Assembly: GCF_048771995.1 (NCBI RefSeq)
Contig: NC_133024.1
Location: forward strand, 25,250,001 to 25,314,000
DNA: 64,000 bases
DNA from: Taeniopygia guttata
Lineage: Eukaryota; Chordata; Aves; Passeriformes; Estrildidae
Direction: 5' to 3'
Below the pieces are notes generated by a model that searched no databases, was not told where the DNA came from, and worked only from the letters and a program-made list of their open reading frames with translations. The translations under genes were made by a program, and so were the position numbers. Below are positions 30,247 through 42,725 of this stretch, piece by piece (the stretch's first letter is position 1; the number at the start of each line of letters is the position of its first letter).

Positions 30247-33200
30247 GTCACATTTCTAATGCTCTTTAACTTGTCAGCATAAGGACTTCACCCTTGTTAG
30301 CTTTCTGAGGTCCTTGGTACAGAGGGTTGAACCTGCACAAAGGCAAACAGAGATACAAAATAGGACCCATGCTCTGATGCACACAGGTCCTGACATGCAA
30401 AAAAACCTGTTTAGAGGCAGAGACACAGACACCCACTTGCAAAGTGTTTCTGTGATCTTGCATGGACATGCACAATAGTAAGTACATGGAGATAATGACA
30501 CTGGCAGACATCTTCTAGCGCTCTGCAAGAAAGTATCACTGTCCCCTAAGGGAACCTGGAAAAAGCAGTGTAGTCCAATAGTTTAGAAGCTGATGTTTCA
30601 GTGTCTCCCTTTCAGAAAAGAGGGAAATAATTTTCAACTTCTGAGAGCATCAAACAGCAGCATATGGAGAAGTCAACATAGGAGCCAGTGCTTCAGCTGG
30701 AGTTCTGGTGCAAGAAAAGGCCTCAGCAGGAACACCATATGCTGGCCACTGTGTCTGCACACAGGTCCCACCACTGGGAGATGCCTGCAGTCAAGTGATT
30801 CCAAATCTTTCTTTGGAAGTTGTGTTTCCAGGTCATGTTTGTACAAGCTAGCACAACCACAGGGAGCAGTTCCTTGAACAATAGAAGAACATTTCTGCTT
30901 GGCAGCTGAACAGGTGGAGTTGACCACATCAGGCATGACAAGGGGTTTGTGACCAATGTTCTCCTCTATCCTTATGCTTCCTAGGAGCTTATTTTCCCCC
31001 TTAGGGCTTTGTCTGATGCCAGGCAGAACAGCTCTGTCATGAGGCCTCTGCAGGCAGCCCAGAAACACAGCTCAGACTCTCCTCTGGGATTTGGATCACA
31101 GAGTGCTCATTTTTGACAGTAGGAATGTGCCAAGTGACTCCATATACAAGTAGTGTAAGTTCAGGAGAAAAATGAAAAGGGAAGCTAAAAGATGTTTAGG
31201 GGTGCAAGACATCCTGCTTAACCCATATGTGTATATTTCCCTTACCCCCTGTAATACTGTCTGGAGTAGCTGTGGTAACATCCCCACCTGTGTCAGCGAC
31301 TGCTCAGTGGTGAAAGATGTGCCAAATATGCACATTTTTGGGAAAGTCAGCACAGATGCTTCTTCTGTATGCTAAGAGGAGCCACCTATGCATTCAAATC
31401 CCAGGAGCAATGAGACCAGGGGCTGAACCTCACAGCTCATGTGAATCTGGGCAACAAACCATGACCTTGAATCTGTGATGTTTAAAGAGGAGGTGGGGAT
31501 TGACCTGCAGCAGGAATTACAAGTTGCCTACAGCTTGGCTTAGCTAACACTTCCCACAGCAGAGCAGGGGGAAGGGCTTGAGCTTGTTTGAGATTGTTTG
31601 AGAGAGAGCTTGTCTCCAAAGCTGTTTTTTATGGCATACATATGAAAACAGTTTACATGTGGCTAGAAGGAAATCTCTTTGTTATTGTGGTTCAAATGAC
31701 CTCCTAGTATCTCGCCTCTATTTTAAGCAGGTGATGTGTCTGTGTTCTCATGCCAGTAGTCTTCAGCCTTTTAGCTGAAATAGCAGCTCCCTTTCATTTG
31801 GATTTACCCATCATGTATTAATAGGCAGAAATCATATGCCCTCTTAACATTCCTTTTGCTAGGCTAAAAAAAGCAAAGACCGTCTAGACTTCTACCATCA
31901 CCTCTCTTTTTTGTCCAGAACACTCTAGTGCCATTCTTTCCACTTGTCAGAAATTTCTCTCTCCTTTTCTAACTCTTTTGGAAGGTATTTTCCCCTTTCT
32001 CTGTATCTGCGATGCTTCTTTGTTTTGTCTCTTCAGCTAATATTTACATTTTTTCTCCAAGGTCATCAGTGAAGATATGAAATTAGCTCATGCCAAAACC
32101 AGTCCCTAAGGAATTTCATTAGCCCACAACTTTATATTTCAGGATCTCTTTATTAAACAATTTGTTACCCTCTTTTCAGTTATAGTGTGTATCCCTGCAC
32201 TCACCTGCTTTCACAGCTTTCCAACCACCCTCTGTGAAATCAGATATCTTTCATATACCACATAACCAGTGCTTTAAAAATTATTCATTCTCCTATCCAA
32301 ATATAAAAATAATAACAAATACTCTACCTTTTATACAGCTACATCAAATTTTGTCTGATTGTCTGTGCACTTCCATATCTTTAATTATTCCTTTTTTGTT
32401 CTAGGGTAAAAAGAAAAGCTGTTCTAAGCTCTTGGGTCTGTCAGTAACTACCTCCCTTTTTTGTTCCTTGATTAAATTCAGGTAAAATTGTTGATACTAG
32501 GCAACTGTTTGGTCCCCATCCAACCTCCATCTGCACAGGCTGATTGTGTATCAGTGGTATTGAATTTACCACTTGATCTGTCTCTAGGAACCTTCTGATC
32601 TGAACAAACTTTGCAAATTTTGCCTTGACCTCTGATGAGATTCTTTGTGTGTCCAGAAACTTTTAACCATCAACTTGTAATCCCCTTCTTCTGCACCATC
32701 TTTCCAGCAAAATGAAGCAAAACTTCTGGTTGCTGCAGCATGCCTTGATCTTATCTGCACTGCACAGAGGTCTGATGCCTTGCCTGTTCTTTTTTCATCT
32801 ACAAAGAACTTCATTCAGCAGCTCTGCCAGCTATATCTCACCTGGATTTCTGCTGACTGACGTGTCCTTTTCTCTAAACTTTGTGACCTCTGCAATGTAA
32901 ATTTCTTTGCTGACCACTCCTATTTTTTCACTGAGGAATTTTTTTCCCCAGTCAGCCACATTTTCTATACAGTCTCCTCCTGCTCTTTGTTTGGGAAAGT
33001 AAGTTAGCTATTGCCATAGTGAGCCTGAATGCCTGACACATACAAATACTTAAGAATTTTAAATCAAATTGCTTCATCACTTCAGTCTTGTAACTTCTCT
33101 AACCATTAATGATTGGAGGCTGAAAAATCTTAGCTGGAGCCCCACGATATTTACTCTTCCATTTAATTGAAACCGAATCAGCCTGTGCACAGTCAAGGTT

Positions 33201-36200
33201 AAAAGTTATCTTCTGCCACATTGTTCTGCAATGTCTCACTGGCTGTCAAGACCAGGTCAAACACAACAGCAGCTGTGGTTTATTTGTTGCCTCTTTAGTG
33301 AAGGAATGTCATCCTAGAAATCCAAGGCCTAGCCTATGTTAGTAGCAATTTTTTCTCCATGTATGAAGATAAAACTTGTAGTAATGGCAATCCCTGGTTC
33401 TGCATATAATTCTAAAAACATAAGGGACCATCATCAATATTCAGACACAACCTTGGGTAACAGCAGCAGAACTACAGCTGTCTTTCCTCAAGGTGATTTG
33501 AACCCAAACAAAATCTGTTTTATCACCTCTGCTCCTGCTTTTGCCTTCACATTCAACAATATCATGCACAGGCAATACTGTCACACACTCCACTGCTCTT
33601 TGCTCCTCTAAGCAGCACAAATCTTTCAGTGTCAGAGGTCCAGCCATTCCAGTTGTCTATCCAGCCCCTGAAAGTCCTGGCATACACAGTCTGCATATTG
33701 CTCATGAGGTCCTTGTCTTAGCATTCAGGTACTTCCTAGTTTCCCCATATACATTGGTGATATAATCTTGGATAGAGTGTTGGTTTCCTGCTCAAATTAC
33801 ACTCCTGCTCTCATATGTTCCTTTAGTCATTGTTGTGTCTTAATATCTATGCTCTTCCTTCAACTAAACATGAAAAGCCAGGATGGAAACCACACAAGTC
33901 CCACCTGAGAAGCCCAGACACATTCCCAATCTCTCCTCCTACGTCTTAGTCTAAAGCCTGTCTCAGGTGTCTTGTCCCCAGCAGGCTGTGTTCTTCCACA
34001 TGCACACTCGAGCTGCCAAGGAGGGTCCTCTTTCTCTGGGTGACTTCAGAGAGAAAACACACTGCTGGCAGGAGTTCCCAAAGAATCTGTAATGTCTGGG
34101 CCATGGATTTGCCCTTCTTCTCTTAGGACACGGTTTACTGAGGTATGTAAAATGCCTTGAGCAGTATCTGCAGTCATCCTTCTTCCATTTCAGTGGGAAT
34201 CTAGCTCCCTCATTTATCTCAACATGAAAGGAATCCCTGAATTATTCTTTTTCCTGACAAGCATCTTTTCAATTCCAGATTCCCTTTGTTACAGGATTTG
34301 TCCTATAGTGTTCCCCCTTACATAGACCTGTTTTCCCTGGTGCTCCTGCTGGTCTCTAAAGTTTCATTTTGTCTTTTTCCCTTACCCTTTTCAGTGCTTC
34401 CTGCAGCCTCTTCTTCTTTCCAGGTTTATGGTCTCATGCTTCCCTGGCATCTGAGCTCAAGCCATCCTTATCTCTTCTTCTCATTTTCTTCTAGGTTCAG
34501 TTTTTGTCTCCTTCTTGTTGCTATTCCACAAGCTTTTTCTTGAACTCCAAATGAAGAAACTGCAATGAAGAACTTGCATGTGCCTGATAAACTCTGCTCT
34601 GTTTGCTCAGAAGGTATGGTAAAGATTACCTGAGTGCATCCATGTCTACACTGAAAACCTGAAATCCTGAAAAGAGATCTCAGAGTTTCAGCAGCACAGA
34701 AGTTGTAATCCTAATTTAGATTTACCCAGACCCCTGCTCTGAAGTGGCCTGCTGATTTAAAGTAGAAAAGCAGGCTGTAGCAGCACAAGGCCAGAACGTA
34801 CAACAACCTTTGCTTCAAGGCAGCAATTACAAGTTTGAATGGAGAGTCTCATTTCTCCAGGAGGCAGGCAGCTACTACTACTTGTATCGTACATCATGAT
34901 GACAGAGGTTCAATAACCTGCATGTTGTTGTTGACTGAAGCCACCTCCAGACACCTGTTTCCTGCCCCTTGGCACCAAGTGAGAGCTGCCAGGAAGGTGG
35001 GGAGTGCAGTCAGTGTGCCTCCTTTGTTGATATCTCAGCCTAACTGTGCTGCCTTAGACAACACAGGTGGAGGTGGAAATGATGGACATATCTTGAGCAC
35101 TGCCATCCAAGCGTTTGAGCCTCCATCTGAACCACAGTCTTACCCTACAGCACTGTTCGGCACAGCACCATTGGGCAGCATTCCTTAGGTGGAAAATGTG
35201 TGTTTCCTCCACTAAGTTTCCACCCCAGATAGATAGGGTTTTGTTGTCTAAGGTGAGCAAGAGGTGATGCTCCCTCTTGCTGGGCTGAGGAGCAAACCCT
35301 CACAGCCCAGCAAAGGACATTGTTGTCACGGGCCCCTCTCCCCTTGCCTCCCACCAGCCTTGCTCAAGGTCATGCTGCATGGCAGCAACAGGAATAGAGC
35401 TTGTGAATTCTAACTCCTTATCCCACTTGACCCAGAGCCAGGCTCAGCTGGGAAAAAGCAATATCCGCCCGAGCGCAGCGGCGGTGCCCGGCTGTTGTTG
35501 TGCAGGTTAACACTCGTGCTGAAACCCCTGCCGTGAACACAATAGGCAGTGAGAGGTGCCAGCTCTGGAAGCTGGAGACCTGGGGACACGCTGTGCTGGA
35601 AGCCTGGGGCCCCATCCAGCTGCACCAGCACTCCCTCGCCCGTGGGACTGCGAGTTCCTCCCTGGGAAAGCAGCAACGCCCAGCTGACTGCACTCCAGCC
35701 CTGGCAGGAAAACACAGATTTTATGGACAGTGCCCAGCTGGGGTGATTCAGGCTGTTCAGCAATGCATGGTCCCACAGGTGAGCGGTGTGCAACCTCGGA
35801 GCACACCTGCACTCTGGGATGCTTTCTGTGCTTCTTTTTCACTAACTGCTTTTTCCTAGAAAGGCAAAGGAGTAGCAGAGTGTGGTACCCCATTGCCCAC
35901 CAAGCAGCTTCAGCTCTGCCCCAGAGGCCTCCTGCAGGAGGGTGTGGGGTTGTTTACCCTCATTGAGAGCTATCAAATCTGTTAGCGTGGACCTTGGAGA
36001 GCCTGAGGGATTTGGGCACCCAACCACTGGGGAGTAAAATGTGCTGCTTTGACTTCAGAGGAAAAAGTCACGCATCACAGGCTACTGCCAGCTAATGAGA
36101 AATGAGTCTGGACAATTAATCAATACACAATCTCCTCCGCTAATCATATTGATGGAAGATGAGCTCCATCCCCCAGGAAGGGCAAAGGCCATTGAGCTAA

Positions 36201-37817
36201 GCCATTTAGCAGCATTTATTTATATCCTCAGTGGTTCAATAATTTGAGTCTTGACCAATAGCATCAGGCCCCTGAGGGCTGGGTAATATTGTACAGCTGG
36301 AAAAAAAAAAAAAACCCAACACAACAGGTATTATTTAGTGGAAAAATAGCCTTTTAATGGAAATGAACACTTTTAAGGGAAAATACATTCATTTTCTCTA
36401 CATTTCAATCACACACGTACATATAAAAGAAATTCCGAAATATTCCATGTAAATGGTCATAAAAATATTTTCTAGAGAGAATACTTAAAAGAGTTCTCAA
36501 GGTCTCAGGACATATATTACTCTCAGTTGCACCAGAATGCCTTTCTGTAGAAGCCTACCTATTCTATTAAAATGGAATTTGTCCTCCAGTCATCCATCCT
36601 AAAACCATGCCTTTCTTCTGGCAGGCACAACCCATTTTGTAAGAATGTTGGCCCCATAGGTCAGGTGAGTTCACACTTGTGTAACTATAGCCTATGTTGA
36701 AACACATGCACACTGAGGGACAAAGAGGATGTCACAGCACAGCTGTTTCTGTGACACAGCTGGTTTCCCGGCTTCCCAATACAAATCCTGCTCTTTCTGA
36801 GCTGCAGGGAAGCGGGTGGTAAAACTGTCAATTGGAAGTTGCAGCTTGTTCCTGCCTGGTGTGTGGTGCTTAGGCTGTCCCTGCAAAAGCTGACAGAGCC
36901 CTTCCGTTGCACTAATATAAACTGTGGAGAAAGGCAGTGGTGCTCCCAAAGAAGCTGTTTACTTACACAGTTGCCTGCTGGTACTTATTTACAGAATACT
37001 ACTGACAGCCACCAAATCTGCTTGTACAGCTCTGGAGACGGTTCAAACTCTCTGTTCCCAGGCAAGTGATTAATGGTGTATAGAGAGAAGTTGGGACTGA
37101 GGATAAAACTGAGCTTTCAAAACAAGAGCCTCTGATCTCAAACTGAACAAACATTTCCCCTTGCCTGTGTCAGCTAGTTTGATTTCCAACAAAAGAGCAG
37201 ATTGCTTGGGAAACCACAGTCACGCCAATGAATTACTTTCCTACGAGCCGGAGAGAGTCCTCTCAAGCACCCTGTCTGCCTCTCTCAAATCAGGTTGAAG
37301 GCAGAGCTCCATCTGCAAGCAGCAAATGAAGCTCAGAGGAAGGTGTTCCAGCTCGGACAAACAGGAACAAGACAAAACTCTTCAGAGCCCCACCTCCTTA
37401 TTAACCCTTACTTATAAATAGCCATAGGGCCAACTTGTGCTCAGAAGATGCACCCAATCCTGCCTGCAGCAGATCCAAACATGAAGGCATCAAGGGAACA
37501 GTTAACTCACCCTTTGAAAGGACTACAGAAGCCAGAACAGTATTTTCTTGCCATTTGAAAACATTTCTGAACAGAAAAGAATTAATGGCATTGGCAAGGA
37601 GGTGCTCCATGCATACAGGTCTGCAGCAACGCAGAGGGCGCTGAGATAGCAGGGGCAAGGCACAGTGTCTGGATGGCGTGGTCAGACAAGGCCAGCCTTC
37701 CCCTGTGCCCCATCCACAGAATGTATGAAATGTGCTGGGTGATTATTAACAGCTCTGAAAGCCCGTGGGTTTTAGCCTACATGTACAGAGCACACATGCA
37801 ATACGGACTCATAAGTG

Positions 37818-37838
37818 CACACGCACACACACACACAC
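37818..37838. repeat. (CA)n dinucleotide repeat
   Basis: About 10 CA units with one CG interruption. Confidence 0.85.
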
Positions 37839-40800
37839 CATTGTTCAGTACTCATGCTGTGGAAAGTGCATCCAGCCCCAAGCCTGTTGCCTCAGGCCCT
37901 GCCAATAACTGATGGGATCTTGCTGAAAAGTGCTCTGAGCATAGGTTTAACTCTGTGTGAACCTCTTCCAGCTGAGCCCACGGAGAACGCCGCTATTGTG
38001 AGGGCCAGAGTCGTGCTGCCATGCCAGCACACGCAAAGGCTGACGTTTCATAAGCTGCCTGCCATGGAGAGGACAAAGTCCCGTTGAGTGGGCATTGGCT
38101 CTGCCTTCCCTTGCAGATAGCGAGGGATCAGCTGAACTCGAGTTTGGCAGCCTCCCATGGTATGGCACAAAGCTAGCCAAGCATGTGAGGTAGAGCCATT
38201 ATCAGTTCCCTGTTCCTAACAAAGTGAAGACATTCTCTTTCATCTCAAGCTAATATTTGTCCCTGTTCTTTCCAAGTAGAGGAAAAAAGAGGAGGCTGTG
38301 CCAGGTCCCCTGCTGTGATGCATATCTCCTGATCTCTGGCTTGTATGGTTACAGGGAGGCTGCAGGCATGGGAAAACACTTAAACATCCGAATCCAGGAT
38401 AACATCCTGAAATCAAGGTGTACAGTAGAAACAATAAATAAAGGTTCTTTGGGAAGGAGGGAAGACAAAATTACTTTATTCTGTGTGTTTTCCCACCACA
38501 ATGGCTAAGGAAGCTAAGGTTTACAGAGGGCAAGTGAAGAAGGCTGATGCAGTCCCTTTTAGGAGAAAGAAGGTGCTGACTGCCTAGGTTCCACATCCTT
38601 CTTTCTCCTCAGTCGCCTTTATCACCAGAGGCAGGAAAGATGGAGTTCTAGGACTTTTCTCAGCACTTTAGTCCTGATTTAGGACAAAGACAATTCAGCC
38701 TACTTCTTTCTGCAGAGAGTAATCCTAATTCTGCATGACCTTTGTGCATTTTCTTTATAACTTGTACCTATCCATGAACTAGATTCACTTGAATTTCTGC
38801 TTAAAAATAATCCACCTGTAAACACTGACTTAGAGCTAAGCTGAACCTAAGTGATGTCACAAGTACTGGAGACACCCTGCTCCTGCTAGGATGTTGAATA
38901 TTTTACACAGAGTTGTTCTGAGAAGCTGCTTGCATGTCTATTGGCCATAATGTAGTGGAGATGCTGAGAGTCCACATAGCACTGAGCTGCAAGGTCCTGG
39001 TTCTAGGCAGGCAAAACAGGATGCCTGGTTACAGGTTCCTTCCTGCAAAGGAAGACAAGACAAGCAGGGAGGTAGATTAGAGGCACAGCTCAGGAGGTCA
39101 CTGGGAAGTAGTTCAGAATGACCTGAGCATGACCAGACTACCCTCATATCTTCAACCATGTGAGGTCTCAAGAAATCCCAATGGACAAAGCACTAGAGAA
39201 GATTTTGCTCTGTGTGCTTGCAGCTCCCTGAGTCAGCCAATTGCAGAAATAGAGGACTAACATTCATTTAGCACATTTTGCAGTTAGTGCTTGTCCAGAA
39301 CCAGTTGATGACACACTGCCTCTGAACTGCTCAGAGAGGCAGAGAGGAAAGCTCCTGTATGGCTCATGCCAGCAGTAAATACACATAAGTGGAAAGCAGT
39401 GGGCTGCAGATACCAAGAGACAGGTTTCAAATCAGTCTCAGGTCTTTTGCATCTATGTCTCCCCTGAACTTGGCATATCCAGCCAACTCAGAGCACAGGC
39501 AAGGAGGTGGGCTTTGCCCCCACTCCCTGTGGAAGGATGTGCCCTTGCTTCAGGAAGGAATGGAAGAGTGCAGTGAGCATGGAGCAGGCCAGACTTCCAG
39601 CTGTGCCTTTCAAGTCCAGGTTTTCCCCAGCCTCTGCAGAAATGGGCCCCTTCATACCATCTCCCTGTGGTGCTGTCTGGAGGAGGGGACAGGGAGCAGA
39701 GTGAAGGAGAGCTGGTGGTAAAATGGACCACACAGCCCTGGAGTGCCAGGTGCCCTTTGCTCACCAGATTTCCTTTCCCTGAGCAGCCTGCTAAACTTTG
39801 ATCTTTGCAGGTTACTACAGACCTCTGACACAGCACCTGCACCCCTGAAGCAAAGGCAGAGTTTGGCTGGGTGACTCTGGAGGTGTGAGCAGGTGTCTCC
39901 TCAAAGGGATACATCAGGAATGCAGAGATACCCAGCACCACACAGGGGTCAAAGCCCAACATCACAGCCAAGAGGTTACAGGGCAGCTGGGCAGCTCTGT
40001 GCAGCCTCTGGGGTCACCACGGGAGGTGACCACAGCACAGCATTGCTGTGGTGTGTGACACATGACATGGAGTGGGACAGACCCTCATCACACGTCTCGC
40101 ATCCAGCTGTGGCTGGGCATCAGCAGGCCTGCAAAACACAGCTAGCCAGCCTTGGAGCATGCACATATCTTGACTCCTTAGTCTATTCCAGGCACTCCTT
40201 CTGCATCCAGGGGACAAGGGTCACTGCAGTCCTTTCACAGGGTGCCAGTGAAGCAGTAGGGACAGAGCCAAGGTAAACTCTTGAAGAGAAGTAAAAGCCA
40301 CGACAAACACAACTGACTGAGCCCAGCAGGAGCAGGCGTGTGCTCTCTGTTGTCCCTTTAAACAACATTCAGAGAAGCAGTGTTATAAACCAGTGGCTGC
40401 CTCCCAGGAGGCAGGAGTCCTGGCTGCCATGGCCAGCCTTGCCAGTCCTTTTGCTTTTTGCTTTGCCTAGGCCACACGACCTCTGTGTTTCCCTGTCCCT
40501 GCTATTACAGCATGTGGCAAAGCAGAGGGACTCCTTCCAAAACCTTTGCCCTCTTTGAGAAGGCAGCAAAGGACCAACTCAGCTTGGCACTGGCCAGCAA
40601 AGACAGGGGCAGCAAAATGCCTGTGTCAAGCACACAGGCTGCTTGCAGAAGTTCTTGGAGCACAGATCCTCAGGAATTAAATCCCCAGGGAAACAGCCAC
40701 TGTTGCCCTTCTATTTACTTCCAGCCACAGAGCTCTGCCTCCACAGGGCCACTATGCTGAGTGGTGAAAGGCAGAGACTTGGGCATCTCTCTCTACATGG

Positions 40801-42371
40801 TACCTGGACATGATGGACACAAGCCAAATATCTAAGATAAACCTGAGACCCATGGCCTGACCCACCCTCTGCCAGAATCTCAGCTTCTGCCCCTCAGCCA
40901 GGGCCCTGCTGCAGCTGCTGGACACCCATCTGCTGGGGTCTCAGCCCAGGCACCCTTTTTACCACAGCACATGCTCTTCATGGGCCTCCCATGTCTGCCA
41001 GGCTGAGCAGCCACAGAGGAGAGACCCTTTCCCCTTTGTGTAAGAGAAAAAGCTTCAGAAAGGCTTCACAGCAGAGAAACCAGACTGGCTCTCTTCTATC
41101 CCCTCCCAGAGCTGAGATGATTGACTGTTTCAGCTAAGGGGACCCTTCCTTGGGTGGCTGGCATGTGGGGATCTCACCTGTAAGTCTTCATTTTTTTCCT
41201 GTATGTCAGTCAAGTGAAACTATTCACAGATGCTTTTTAAAGTACAGGATGCTATCCCACCAGAGACTGTCTTCTTAATTGTGCTCCTGGTTGACAGCCT
41301 GCCAGGGCCTCTGCACCGTGTCCAGGAGTTAATATTTTATCTAGAAGTTCAAGGGAAGCTCAGTGCAAATTGTGCTAGCCTTGAAATGCCAAAGGTAACT
41401 TGTAAATATTTCCTTCCGGACCCTGAAATGTTGCTAGCAGAAATTTATTTTCTGAAAGGAAATGGCTCCAGATCTAGGCTAACAGCTGGGGAGATTATTC
41501 ATGGAAATCAGTGCCGTGAGGCTCTGTATCACTTTCATCTGTCTATCCAACATCCCCCACCTTTATGGAGACCAAATGCATCACTCTTCCAGGGAGATGA
41601 AGGAAGAGCAGCTCTCCAGCAGAGGAATATGTGCCTATCCTGAAAAGGTTCCTTTGTTCTCATTGCACGGGATCGTTTTTCTACTGTGCAGCAGATTTAT
41701 GTGAGGAACAGCGGTGGCACAGGGCATAATGGTTCCATTTTGTTTAATAATTAACTCACACGGTCTCTGGGTGCCACGCGCTCCAGCAGACACTGCAGGG
41801 CAGGCAGGCTGTGCCATGAGAGAGCAAAGCAGCAGGTGGGCAATAAGGACAAACCCATTTCTCCTCCTGCTCTCTGATGTTGTGCCCTGAGCAGTTCTGG
41901 GGTCCTGCTACCTGAAGTGTGCTGTCCCAATAGCTCTTAGAACTCAGAGTATTTTACCAAAACAACTGATACTGCGGTGAATTTTTATAATCGGGACCAT
42001 ACAGCAACTATTTCAAAGAGCAAAGCCAAGCTACGCAGCAAGAGTGAATGGAAGCCAAAAATTCATCTCACTGTGTTTTACAGCTGCCATCAAGAGACTC
42101 TGTCTTTCAACTCATCACTTCTTGGTTTGAAAATGGCCAGGAAATGCTTTACAGTGAAAAGATACATGCTTCAGGAGAATTTGCTGAAAGTTTTTCACCA
42201 AACTTTTCTCAAATATATTGCTGGTTCCTCAGAACCAGATAATTTTTGGAGAAAAGATGTTTTCAAAGAACTTGTCAGCTTGAAATACTGCTGAGGGAAT
42301 CCCTTTTCTAGGTATCATAACATTTAGATAGCTTTTAAGAAAAAAAATTTACTACAGATATGCAATACTTA

Positions 42372-42409
42372 TACAATACTTAGTTGTTAATACAGTACTT
42401 GGTTGCTAA
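42372..42409. repeat. Imperfect 19-bp tandem duplication
   Basis: Adjacent units tacaatacttagttgttaa and tacagtacttggttgctaa differ at 3 of 19 positions. Both lie in AT-rich intergenic DNA. Confidence 0.75.
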
Positions 42410-42664
42410 AATCCAGAAGGCTAGATATAGTAAGATGGTTCTAAAAAGACCATTTTAAGGTTACTGAAATGAAATATTTCTAAAAGTGCTTCCTTTTCCC
42501 TAGAAAAATATTAATTATTTGAAATGTTAGAGATCTCATTCTCCAAATATAAGATAGACCACTTTTCACAATATCTCAAACCTTTGGGAAAGGGGGAATC
42601 TATTTCCTGCTCAGCTTGGCTTTTAGAAAACCAGAAAACAATAAAGTAGAATGAATTTGGCTGG

Positions 42665-42725
42665 GAAAAAAAAAAAAACAGCAACAAAAAAACCACATAA
42701 ACAAAAAAAAAAAAAAAAAAAAAAA
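42665..42725. repeat. Compound A-rich tract
   Basis: Two long adenine runs separated by an A-rich linker (acagcaacaaaaaaaccacat). It could be the tail of a decayed retroposon, but no body is recognised next to it. Confidence 0.8.

Larger units (their letters stand above)
30247..42664. other. Intergenic sequence
   Basis: About 12.4 kb with no recognised gene. Contains a homeodomain-motif-rich block (about 36,060-36,300), an A-run (36,301-36,314), a (CA)n run (37,818-37,838), a small CpG-richer patch (about 35,460-35,530), and an unremarkable 137-codon open frame at 41,230-41,643 that I do not accept as a gene. Confidence 0.65.

Noticed and set aside
29973..30251. Open frame encoding an Asn-Lys repeat
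   Set aside because: It is the translated (TTATTC)n microsatellite, not a protein gene.
39453..39971. 172-codon minus-strand open frame
   Set aside because: No domain, no splice context and frequent Cys/His/Pro/Ser typical of chance translation of GC-rich DNA.
41230..41643. 137-codon + strand open frame
   Set aside because: No recognisable domain or splice sites; the sequence looks more like non-coding DNA.
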